Both the position numbers and the translations under genes were made by a program. A DNA stretch of 5,465 nucleotides from JAAZLS01 sp964585925 (GTDB lineage: Bacteria > Bacillota > Dethiobacteria > DTU022). This document shows, in pieces, positions 1 through 5,465 of this stretch (the first letter of the stretch is position 1; each line of letters starts with the position of its first letter). Location of the stretch: positions 1 through 5,465 of the forward strand of contig CAZPFS010000051.1 of NCBI GenBank assembly GCA_964585925.1, in the 5' to 3' direction. Under the pieces are notes generated by a model. It was not told the origin of the DNA, did not search any database, and saw nothing but the letters and a program-made list of their open reading frames with translations.

Positions 1-1318
1 AATTCCAGAACGCTTTTTTAACCACATTGCTGTTACGGACAAAATAGCCTTCGTCGATCTTTTCGGCGATCACCTGGGCCATTTTGGCCTTGAGCTGCTC
101 TAGCTCATGGGGAGTCAGGGGAGGCGGCAATTCATCCTCCGGTTCTTCCGGCTCTTCTTCCGGCTCTTCTTCCGGCTCTTCTTCCGGCTCCGGCTCTTCC
201 TCAGGTTCTTCCTCAGGTTTTTCTTCCGGCTCCGGCTCTTCCTCAGGTTTTTCTTCCGGCTCATCCGCCGGCTCTTCCGGCTCCCCGGCCTCTCCTTCCG
301 GTTTCTCATCAGATTTATCACCCGGTTCATCTTCCGGTTCCTTAGCCTCTTCTTCCGGCTCATCCTCCGGTTTCTTTTCCGGCCCGGTCTCCCCCTCACC
401 CTCTTTCGGTTCTCCTGCGGGTTCCGACTCCGGTTCTGTTCCCGGCTCCGGCTTCTCTAGGGATTCAGGTTCCCCTCCCGGTAGGGATTCACCGGGACCG
501 TCAGCGGGCATCGGCTCCAGGGGCTCCCGGGAGGAAACTTCCCCGCCCGGGGCCACGGCTCCGCCCGCCGAGCCCAGCGAGCCGCCCAGAGCGGCGGCGA
601 TAACCGCCACCACCGAAATAACGGCGGTAGCCAGGGGACCGGTATGCTCCTCCCCGGGTTTTTTTTCACAGTCGCAATCGACCCAATTCCAGCCATAACC
701 TCCCTCATCCCCCGGGGCCGGGGCAGCCGATTCATGGTCGCCGGGGGGCTTCTCCCCGGAATCCGGCAGGGATTCTATCCCCGGTATGGACCCTATCTCA
801 GACGGAAGTTCCCCCTCTTTTTTCCCCTCTCCTTTTTCTTGCAGCCCGGTAAGCGCTGGGATATCGTCTTCTGCAGTCGATTCACCCACAACCGGATGGC
901 ATTTTTCCCTCAGGTAGATCTTATATACATCCCTGCCCGAACGCTCCGGACTGATGGCCACATACTCACCTTCGACAATAAAATATTCACCGTCTCTCCT
1001 GACCGTGCCCTTGAAAGAATGCTGGAAAGACATTTGGTATCCTTCATATTCCCCTTCTCCGCTAAGCAGGCCGTCCTGATTAAAGATACGGAGGGACGCA
1101 TGACTGGTTTTCAGCACCATGTTGCCATCGTGGGCGATCAATAATCGAAAACTCATACTTCCGAAGGATTCTATCTCTTCCACCCGTTCCGCCTTTACAT
1201 TGTCATAAGCCTCCTCCATTTCGGGGCCCGTAACCGGTCGCTCCGCTTCAACCGCCACCGGCAACAATAGGAAGAAAGCGAAACAGATCGTCAATATCAA
1301 AGACAGCTTTTTTTTCAT
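1..1318 (-). CDS. Secreted/membrane-anchored protein with signal peptide, one TM segment and long Glu/Pro-rich tract (3' end outside window)
   Basis: I translated this by hand: the frame is open for 439 codons from an ATG at 1318 to the left edge with no stop. Residues 1-25 form a typical Sec signal peptide (MKKK n-region, hydrophobic core LSLILTICFAFFLLL, likely cleavage after VEA-25). Residues 26-219 are a soluble, probably extracytoplasmic part with beta-rich character and an aromatic WNWVDCDC motif near 210-217. Residues about 228-256 are Ala/Val/Gly-rich and could span the membrane. Residues about 261-398 are dominated by EEPEEEP/EPEEKP repeats. Residues 400-439 turn into an ordinary amphipathic sequence (ELEQLKAKMAQVIAEKI), so a further domain probably follows. 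If the signal peptide is cleaved, the acidic tract would be cytoplasmic. The start is chosen for the signal peptide; GGGAAGG lies 13 nt upstream, which is long. An in-frame GTG at 1375 overlapping the previous stop would add 19 residues. I do not recognise the family and assign no function. Confidence 0.85.
   Translation of the reverse strand, partial: MKKKLSLILTICFAFFLLLPVAVEAERPVTGPEMEEAYDNVKAERVEEIESFGSMSFRLLIAHDGNMVLKTSHASLRIFNQDGLLSGEGEYEGYQMSFQHSFKGTVRRDGEYFIVEGEYVAISPERSGRDVYKIYLREKCHPVVGESTAEDDIPALTGLQEKGEGKKEGELPSEIGSIPGIESLPDSGEKPPGDHESAAPAPGDEGGYGWNWVDCDCEKKPGEEHTGPLATAVISVVAVIAAALGGSLGSAGGAVAPGGEVSSREPLEPMPADGPGESLPGGEPESLEKPEPGTEPESEPAGEPKEGEGETGPEKKPEDEPEEEAKEPEDEPGDKSDEKPEGEAGEPEEPADEPEEKPEEEPEPEEKPEEEPEEEPEPEEEPEEEPEEEPEEPEDELPPPLTPHELEQLKAKMAQVIAEKIDEGYFVRNSNVVKKAFWN
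120..300 (-). repeat. Low-complexity Glu/Pro-coding repeat tract
   Basis: The minus strand is built from imperfect repeats of a GAAGAGCCG-type unit encoding EEP, EEEP and EPEEKP. Within it a 29-bp stretch at 179-207 recurs exactly at 221-249, an offset of 42 bp or 14 codons, so the tract grew partly by an in-frame duplication. All repeat steps seen are multiples of three, so the gene stays open. The tract probably forms an extended, highly acidic linker or stalk and may vary in length between strains. Confidence 0.85.
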
Positions 1319-1371
1319 CCCAACGGCACCGCCTTCCCGGACTTTGCCGTGATGCCAATAATCCAGATCCG

Positions 1372-2061
1372 TCACTCTCCCGTTCCCGAGCGAACAGTCT
1401 TCCCCAACAACTCCTGCAATAGCTTCTTTGCTTCACCGGATCCGCTGCCGGCAAAGGTAAGTTTGATCTTTTCCCGAGCCGTCTGGATATGCATTTCATC
1501 TTTTTTTTGCTGATTATCATCGCTGACCATAATGCCGATTTTTAGCCCGCTCTGCCGTATTACCCGCACCGCGAGAATATCCCCCAGCTCAACGGCAAAA
1601 TTTCCCGGCGTCCCGGCCAGTATGGCTTCCGGAGCCATCTGCCAATATTTTTTATAGATCCGTTCGCTGGATTTCAAGGCGTCGGCGGCACGCCTAAAGA
1701 ACCCCTTGCCCTGGGCTTTTGATTCTTCATTAGCTTCCTTTACCGCCTGATTGAACATCTGCTGAGCTGCTTCAGCAAAGATAATCCTCCGCTCGGTGAC
1801 CACCAAGTGATAGCTTTTAACAGATAATAGGCCGCTTTTGCGATGCATAGCCGGGATTATTCCGATTATATTTTCTCTCCCCGGATCTCCCATCGGCTGG
1901 GCGGGGGATGAATCAAAGCCCCCGTGAAGAAGCCCCTTCACCTCCCCGGCAGGAATCCAACCAGGCATCCCCTCACCCGAGGCTACAAAACCCCGCAGTT
2001 TATCCCAGCTATAGGGACCAAAATTTTGCCCTTCCCTTGAAAAATACCATTGGGTGGACAT
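1372..2061 (-). CDS. GYF_2 (DUF4339)-like domain protein with probable PH-like domain
   Basis: 229 aa, no signal peptide or membrane segment, so probably cytosolic. Residues 4-35 match the GYF_2/DUF4339 pattern: W5-Y6-F7, then G11, the G15-P16 pair, the S/L segment (YSWDKLRGFV) and SGEG at 28-31. This domain is usually taken as a small protein-interaction module in bacterial proteins. Residues 64-98 (IIGIIPAMHRKSGLLSVKSY and the following HLVVTERRIIFAEA) and 154-225 (strands at VELGDILAVRV, GIMVSD and IKLTF, then a closing helix EAKKLLQELL) resemble a bacterial PH-like fold. A charged helical segment with Lys/Glu/Ala at about 99-145 interrupts it. The PH assignment is inferred from the strand pattern, not a recognised motif. 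The start has AAGGAG 11 nt upstream, inside the end of the upstream gene, leaving a 7-nt gap. The stop overlaps a possible GTG start (1375) of the next gene. Confidence 0.85.
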   Translation of the reverse strand: MSTQWYFSREGQNFGPYSWDKLRGFVASGEGMPGWIPAGEVKGLLHGGFDSSPAQPMGDPGRENIIGIIPAMHRKSGLLSVKSYHLVVTERRIIFAEAAQQMFNQAVKEANEESKAQGKGFFRRAADALKSSERIYKKYWQMAPEAILAGTPGNFAVELGDILAVRVIRQSGLKIGIMVSDDNQQKKDEMHIQTAREKIKLTFAGSGSGEAKKLLQELLGKTVRSGTGE

Positions 2062-2068
2062 GGGGATT

Positions 2069-2485
2069 TCAGCTCCTTATTTTTATGTTTATAAAATAAA
2101 TTAAAAATACCCCGGTTAAAATCAAAACAACCTGTGCCCCCCCAAACCCGGAAAACTCCTCCAGGCCGTTGATATGGGGGAGCACCGGGAGATACCGAAC
2201 CATCACTGTAGATGTACCATCAGCTTTCAAAAATATGGGGCCACTGACTTTTTTGGTAAATCCGTTGATCTCCCTACCGTCCGGCAGGGTGAATGTGTAG
2301 CTGATGTTGTAAGTATACCTGTTCGGTACGCTTTCAGACCGTTCGCCGCCTTCTCGCCGGATATTGGTCATTACGGCGGCGGTGCTCTCTCCCCAAAAAC
2401 CGAGTAACAACTGGGAAACACCCATGGAAATCAGGGCTACTCCCAGCAGCGTCAATAAAATACGGGGCAGCAATTTTTGTTTCAT
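2069..2485 (-). CDS. DUF3592-type two-pass membrane protein
   Basis: 138 aa. A membrane helix at residues 7-30 (LPRILLTLLGVALISMGVSQ onward) follows a short Lys-containing N-terminus. A second helix at about 116-134 (AQVVLILTGVFLIYFINI) is followed by KIRS. Between them lies a beta-rich domain of about 85 residues with the DUF3592 layout: TAAVMTNIRREG, then YTYNISYTFTLPDGREINGF, then a VMVRYLPVLPHINGL strand and turn with the typical Y-x-P-x-x-P element. Two helices flanking this domain, and the overall length, are normal for the family. Topology would place both termini on the same side and the domain on the other, most likely outside the membrane because the charged termini carry positive residues. 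DUF3592 proteins have no established biochemical role; they occur next to many envelope and secretion genes. It is third in the block, 78 nt after the YD/SHOCT-like gene and 7 nt before the GYF_2 gene. Confidence 0.88.
   Translation of the reverse strand: MKQKLLPRILLTLLGVALISMGVSQLLLGFWGESTAAVMTNIRREGGERSESVPNRYTYNISYTFTLPDGREINGFTKKVSGPIFLKADGTSTVMVRYLPVLPHINGLEEFSGFGGAQVVLILTGVFLIYFINIKIRS
2073..2078 (-). promoter_or_regulatory. Ribosome binding site AAGGAG within the end of the upstream gene
   Basis: AAGGAG on the minus strand lies 11 nt before the ATG at 2061 and overlaps the last sense codons (AGG AGC) of the DUF3592-type gene. This supports the chosen start and suggests translational coupling of the two genes. 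Confidence 0.7.
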
Positions 2486-2490
2486 CCAAT

Positions 2491-2497
2491 CTCCCTT
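2491..2497 (-). promoter_or_regulatory. Ribosome binding site AAGGGAG
   Basis: AAGGGAG on the minus strand lies 5 nt before the ATG at 2485, near ideal spacing. It fixes the start of the DUF3592-type gene. Confidence 0.7.
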
Positions 2498-2563
2498 CCA
2501 TCCCTTTTCGGATGGTGGCCGGTCGGTACCGGCACCTGAAAAAGGAGCCCCTGGTGTTTTTAC

Positions 2564-3040
2564 TCAGGAAACCGGTTTTCCCTCCACCCAGGCCGCGCCC
2601 TCCCACTTGAGCCAGGCGCCGTCATAACGCAGCTGCCACCAGGTCCCCGTGGCGTCTTGAAACTGCAGCCGGTTTACCTCCTGTTGAAACTCTTCCAGGG
2701 AGATTAACCCGGCCTGGGCCTCCATATTCAACTGCTCATACTTCTTCTCCAGAGCGGCAAAACGCTCGTCCCGGGCTGCCAGCTCGGGGCCCCCCGTATC
2801 CCTACCGGTTGCCGGTTTTTCCTGGAGGGCGGGTTCTTCACTGCTAACCAGTTCCGCCTCCCCGGTTCCTTTACCCAAGTCGGGTTCACCCTGCTTTTCC
2901 GGAGGATCGGAAGAGATCCGGGTCAAATTACCGGCCCGGTCATAGCCGTAATATCTTTCCTTCTCCCCGTCAACGGCAACTGAAGAAAGCCGGTTCAGGG
3001 GATCGTAGGTATAGGAGATCTTGAATCTGTTTTTTTCCAT
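2564..3040 (-). CDS. Small YD-repeat protein with SHOCT-like segment and Trp-rich C-terminus
   Basis: 158 aa from the ATG at 3040. Residues 9-43 hold two YD-repeat motifs (ISYTYDPLNRLSSV and YYGYDRAGNLTRI), like those in the RHS protein just upstream. Residues 44-90 are a Glu/Pro/Gly-rich, probably disordered linker. Residues 91-125 (RFAALEKKYEQLNMEAQAGL, then ISLEEFQQEVNRL) read as a helix plus a G-(L)-I-S-x-E-E-F turn and helix, resembling SHOCT-type short C-terminal domains. Residues 126-156 (QFQDATGTWWQLRYDGAW, then LKWEGAAWVEG) form a Trp-rich strand pattern that I recall from the ends of various bacterial adaptor proteins, but I cannot name the family. There is no signal peptide or membrane helix. 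The frame stays open back to an ATG at 3208, but those extra 56 residues overlap the RHS 3' end and look non-coding. The ATG at 3040 has AGGTG 10 nt upstream. Position suggests a partner of the RHS protein; an immunity role is speculative. Confidence 0.78.
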   Translation of the reverse strand: MEKNRFKISYTYDPLNRLSSVAVDGEKERYYGYDRAGNLTRISSDPPEKQGEPDLGKGTGEAELVSSEEPALQEKPATGRDTGGPELAARDERFAALEKKYEQLNMEAQAGLISLEEFQQEVNRLQFQDATGTWWQLRYDGAWLKWEGAAWVEGKPVS

Positions 3041-3050
3041 GACCTGTTTA

Positions 3051-3055
3051 CACCT
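3051..3055 (-). promoter_or_regulatory. Probable ribosome binding site AGGTG
   Basis: AGGTG, preceded by AGAGGC on the minus strand, lies 10 nt before the ATG at 3040. It is a modest match but favours that start over the longer frame opening at 3208. Confidence 0.45.
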
Positions 3056-3125
3056 GCCTCTAGCATTTTTCCCCCATTTTGGCGGTGCCTCCCGATTTAG
3101 AAATGCGGCAACACACCGGTTCGAT

Positions 3126-3581
3126 CTATTTATGTACGGGTGGCATTTTGGGGGGAAGGAAATAGCTCCCCGCGCCGCCGCCGGTACAGGGGTTGGGGGA
3201 GGTGCCACCGCCCGCGCTCGTATTGATCAGCAATGCGGGAACGTTCAAATAATCCGGCGTCACGTAATTTACCCCCGTATCAATCGCATTGGTAACTGTA
3301 TCCCTGGCATTTGTTAACATACCGTTGTGGTGTCCAACCAGCTCGTTATATAGTTTTTCATATTCTTTATAAGCTTTTTCTCTCTCCCGGTAAGAACCGG
3401 TATTTTGAAGATATTTTTCGTAGGCCTCCCTCACCTCTTTCGCCTTCTGAGGCCTTTTCCTGGTTTCCTGTACAGTATTGTAAGCGGTGTAAGCAGTTTT
3501 CGCCGCGGCATAGGTCACCGTTACTATTCCCACCACCGCTCCCACCGCCTTCCAGGCCGCCCAGGCTTCTATGAGCAGGGT
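3126..3581 (-). other. Variable C-terminal region of the RHS protein, family not recognised
   Basis: 151 residues follow DPEG. The first 34 are Ala/Val-rich with a plausible membrane-active or buried helix (AWAAWKAVGAVVGIVTVTYA). About 50 residues of charged helix come next, with repeated Tyr/Lys/Glu (REAYEKYLQN, YKEYEKLYNELVG). A segment HHNGMLTNARDTVTNAIDTG precedes VNYVTPDYLNVPALLIN, and a Gly/Ser/Pro-rich end finishes with SYFLPPKMPPVHK. I see no HNH, GHH, restriction-like, ADP-ribosyltransferase or deaminase signature. It may be a pore-forming or otherwise novel effector, or simply a non-toxic surface-protein tail. Confidence 0.6.
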
Positions 3582-5465
3582 GCCCTCGGGATCGATATAG
3601 CAGCCGGGATTGTTGGCGGCATAAACATAGGAGTTGGTCCCCCCTTCAAAGCCCAGGGGATCCTTTTGCACAAAACGTCCCCAGCGAGCAGAGTAGAAGC
3701 GTTTCTTCATGAAGTAGAGCCCTTCCCCCTGATCGATCGCTCCCCAAGCACCGCCGAAAGTAAAGGGATTGCCCTCCGTTTTACCACTGGAGACTAAAGA
3801 GCCGAAGGGCGAGTAGGCGTAGTCGGCCGCCGGAGAACCGTCACTATCAGTCAAGGCCAAAGTGTTTCCGCCCTGATCGTAGTGGTAGAAGAGGGTTCCC
3901 CCGTCAACATCCACCAGGGCCACCGGCCGGCTGTGGCAGTAAAGGTAGAAACGGGCCGGTGGATCGCCGGGCCGGCTCTCAAACATGAGGTTGCCAAAAG
4001 GATCGCAGCCATACTCCAGAGAGTCCTCTCCCCTGTCCACCCGGACCAGGTGACCCAGCCCGTTATAGTGGAAATGCTTCCTTACCCCTCCCCGGTTCAG
4101 CTCCACCAGCCGATTCTCCCCATCGTAGGTCGCCTTCCATCCAGGGCCTTCCACCAGGTTCCCGGCGGCATCGTAGTGGAAAGAGCCGGGACCGGCCATC
4201 TGGTCGGCCGGGTTGCAGGAAAGGCTAAAATCCTGATCCGGAGGGGGGCTTAGCGGCTGACTACCCTCCTTTTCCAGGATGGAGCCGGAGGCATCGCGGC
4301 GGTAGGACCGCTCGATGAAAGGCTCCCCTCCAAAGGAGTGTTTCAGTCCGATCATCCGATCCGTTTGATCATACTCATAGCTGCTGGACGTATCATTGGA
4401 GCGTTCTTCTCCCACCAGGTTGCCGGCGGGATCATAGCTGTACTTCACCCAGCCGCCGGGCCAGTTTATCTCCGCCGGGCGCATCCGGCTGTCATAAAGG
4501 TATTTCACCACCGGGCCGCCAGGGTAGGTGATCGACTCGATCAGGCCGGCCTTGTTGCTGGTGGCGGAGAGAACCGAACCATCGGGGTAGGTGGTCGCTT
4601 TAAATCCCCCCGTCTCATCATAAGCGCAGGTAAGCTTACCGCTTTGATCCCATATTTCGGTCAATCGACCGCCGCTGTCGTAAAAATAGCGAACTGCCTC
4701 CTGACCGTCCTGGAGGACTTTTTTCAAAAGACCGTCGGCCTCATATTCATATTCCACCTTTTTTCCGCGGGCATCATTTTTTTCTATTACCCGCCCCAGG
4801 GCGTCCCGCTTGAGCACCGTGCTCGCCCCCAAGGGATCGGTAACCCCAATCTTGCGGTGACAGGGGTCATATTGGAAGGTGGTCGGCTGCCCGCCCTCCA
4901 GTTGATAGGAAAGCAGGTTGCCGGCGGGATCATAGCTGAAAAGCTGGTTCTGTCCCAGGGCGTTGGTAACCCGGTTAAGGCGACCGGCCCCGTCGTAGCG
5001 GTAGCGGGTCAGCTGCCGGCAGTTATTAAGCAAGGAGATCGGGTTATTGTTGCCGTCATAGACCAGCTCGCCGGCGGCCAGGGAGGCATTGATCTCTTTA
5101 ATAATATTACCGTTGGCATCCCGCTCGTAACCCCGGCTGAAACCCCGTTCATCGGTCGCCAATAGACTGTAACAGCAGTCAAAGACCAGACTTTTCTCAC
5201 TGCCGTCGGGATGGCGGTGCCGAATCTGCCGGCCATTGCCGTCGTGCTCAAGAGCAGCACTATGCCCCAAAGGGTCGGTGACCGCGGTAGGCAGGTAGCC
5301 TTGCTCGTCAAAGGTAAAGGCCGTAATTCCCCCCGCCGGGGTAGTCACTCGGATCAGGTTACCGAAGCGGTCGTAATCCAGGGCGGTGCCAAGGCCATCG
5401 AATCCGGTAAGCCTTACCGGCAGGCCCTGCCCATTGTAATCGATAGATATATTGCGCCCGGCGGG
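3126..5465 (-). CDS. RHS/YD-repeat protein, C-terminal part (5' end outside window)
   Basis: 779 codons are visible and the frame is open through the right edge, so the GTG at 5348 is an internal valine (FGNLIRVTTPAGG), not a start. Residues 1 to about 590 are a ladder of YD repeats, for example YRYDGAGRLNRVTNALGQ, FSYDPAGNLLSYQLEGG, YLYDSRMRPAEINWPGG and YSYDPAGNLVGEE. In RHS and Tc-toxin proteins these repeats wind into a beta-shell that encloses the C-terminal cargo. Residues 590-628 are the RHS-associated core end (FYSARWGRF, DPLG, GG-NSYVYAANNP, DPEG). The last 151 residues are variable. Several repeats are degenerate with Cys in place of usual residues (DCCYS, DPCHRK, GCDPFG). Full-length RHS proteins usually exceed 1,200 residues, so much of the N-terminus is missing, including any signal peptide, PAAR or other targeting domain. 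Hence its export route cannot be judged. It leads the visible gene block, 85 nt before the next gene. Confidence 0.93.
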   Translation of the reverse strand, partial: PAGRNISIDYNGQGLPVRLTGFDGLGTALDYDRFGNLIRVTTPAGGITAFTFDEQGYLPTAVTDPLGHSAALEHDGNGRQIRHRHPDGSEKSLVFDCCYSLLATDERGFSRGYERDANGNIIKEINASLAAGELVYDGNNNPISLLNNCRQLTRYRYDGAGRLNRVTNALGQNQLFSYDPAGNLLSYQLEGGQPTTFQYDPCHRKIGVTDPLGASTVLKRDALGRVIEKNDARGKKVEYEYEADGLLKKVLQDGQEAVRYFYDSGGRLTEIWDQSGKLTCAYDETGGFKATTYPDGSVLSATSNKAGLIESITYPGGPVVKYLYDSRMRPAEINWPGGWVKYSYDPAGNLVGEERSNDTSSSYEYDQTDRMIGLKHSFGGEPFIERSYRRDASGSILEKEGSQPLSPPPDQDFSLSCNPADQMAGPGSFHYDAAGNLVEGPGWKATYDGENRLVELNRGGVRKHFHYNGLGHLVRVDRGEDSLEYGCDPFGNLMFESRPGDPPARFYLYCHSRPVALVDVDGGTLFYHYDQGGNTLALTDSDGSPAADYAYSPFGSLVSSGKTEGNPFTFGGAWGAIDQGEGLYFMKKRFYSARWGRFVQKDPLGFEGGTNSYVYAANNPGCYIDPEGTLLIEAWAAWKAVGAVVGIVTVTYAAAKTAYTAYNTVQETRKRPQKAKEVREAYEKYLQNTGSYREREKAYKEYEKLYNELVGHHNGMLTNARDTVTNAIDTGVNYVTPDYLNVPALLINTSAGGGTSPNPCTGGGAGSYFLPPKMPPVHK
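3582..3698 (-). other. RHS-associated core terminal motif region
   Basis: This encodes the 39-residue conserved end of RHS cores: FYSARWGRFVQKDPLG, GG-(TN)SYVYAANNP and a closing DPEG. In characterised polymorphic toxins this block marks the boundary after which the C-terminal sequence becomes variable and where autoproteolytic release occurs. Here the boundary is clear. Confidence 0.88.
4416..4440 (-). repeat. 25-bp exact repeat within YD coding, copy 1
   Basis: This is identical to 4914-4938 and encodes the repeat core SYDPAGNL. The sequence contains TTGCCGGCGGGATCATAGCT on the plus strand. A looser copy encoding YDAAGNLV lies at about 4153-4178. Exact identity at DNA level in an otherwise diverged protein repeat suggests recent duplication or gene conversion, or strong codon constraint. 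Confidence 0.8.
4914..4938 (-). repeat. 25-bp exact repeat within YD coding, copy 2
   Basis: Mate of the copy at 4416-4440, 498 bp away, in the same reading frame and orientation. Recombination between the two would delete 166 codons in frame. Confidence 0.8.

Noticed and set aside
120..300. CRISPR-like array
   Set aside because: The repeats are short, imperfect, in codon register and lack unique spacers; they are coding low-complexity sequence.
84..698. Plus-strand Ser/Gly-rich 204-aa frame
   Set aside because: It is the antisense reading of the Glu/Pro repeat tract; the composition follows from TCTTCC/GGC repeats, and the minus strand carries a signal-peptide protein through the same bases.
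644..1144. Plus-strand 166-aa frame
   Set aside because: Antisense to the well-supported minus-strand gene, with no domain pattern recognised.
2503..2545. Possible hairpin between the YD/SHOCT-like gene and the DUF3592-type gene
   Set aside because: GGTGCCGG can pair with CCGGCCACC with one bulge, but no T-run follows and it lies close to the next gene's ribosome site, so I do not call a terminator.
3041..3125. Promoter or terminator in the 85-bp gap after the RHS gene
   Set aside because: No convincing -35/-10 pair, stem-loop with T-run, or other known element was found by eye.
4338..5165. Plus-strand 275-aa frame with hydrophobic stretches
   Set aside because: Antisense shadow of YD repeats, with repeating IIVAV/AGG patterns that mirror the YD codons; no independent support.
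5346..5348. GTG as the start of the RHS gene
   Set aside because: The frame continues open with YD-repeat sequence (LDYDRFGNLIRV) to the right edge, so this is an internal valine.

Overview
The window is one co-directional minus-strand block of five protein-coding genes. All plus-strand reading frames look like antisense shadows. Moderately GC-rich coding sequence, Shine-Dalgarno-like sites (AAGGAG, AAGGGAG), a Lys-rich Sec signal peptide and the protein families point to a bacterium. The mix of an RHS/YD-repeat protein, a GYF_2-type protein and a DUF3592-type protein would suit an anaerobic Firmicute of the Clostridia, but this taxonomic guess is low confidence and rests on general resemblance only.

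Layout in transcription order, from high to low coordinates. (1) 5465-3126: the C-terminal 779 residues of a large RHS/YD-repeat protein whose 5' end lies outside the window. It has many YD repeats, a recognisable RHS core end (3582-3698) and a 151-residue variable C-terminus (3126-3581) that I do not recognise. (2) 3040-2564: a 158-aa protein with two YD motifs, a Glu/Pro-rich linker, a short SHOCT-like helical segment and a Trp-rich tail. It sits where an RHS toxin's immunity gene would often be. (3) 2485-2069: a 138-aa two-pass membrane protein of DUF3592 type. (4) 2061-1372: a 229-aa cytosolic protein with an N-terminal GYF_2 (DUF4339)-like domain and a probable bacterial PH-like domain. 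(5) 1318-1: a secreted or membrane-anchored protein with a signal peptide, an extracytoplasmic domain, one Gly/Ala-rich membrane segment and a long Glu/Pro-rich low-complexity tract. It is still open at the left edge.

Gaps between genes are short (85, 78, 7 and 53 bp), none holds a convincing terminator, and genes 3 and 4 look translationally coupled, so a single transcript is likely. No stretch over 300 bp lacks a gene. The arrangement suggests a cell-envelope module: a large surface or secreted RHS protein, small membrane proteins and cytosolic adaptor-like proteins. Whether it is a toxin/immunity locus, a surface-display system or something else cannot be decided from this sequence. I saw no tRNA, rRNA, CRISPR array, insertion sequence or riboswitch.
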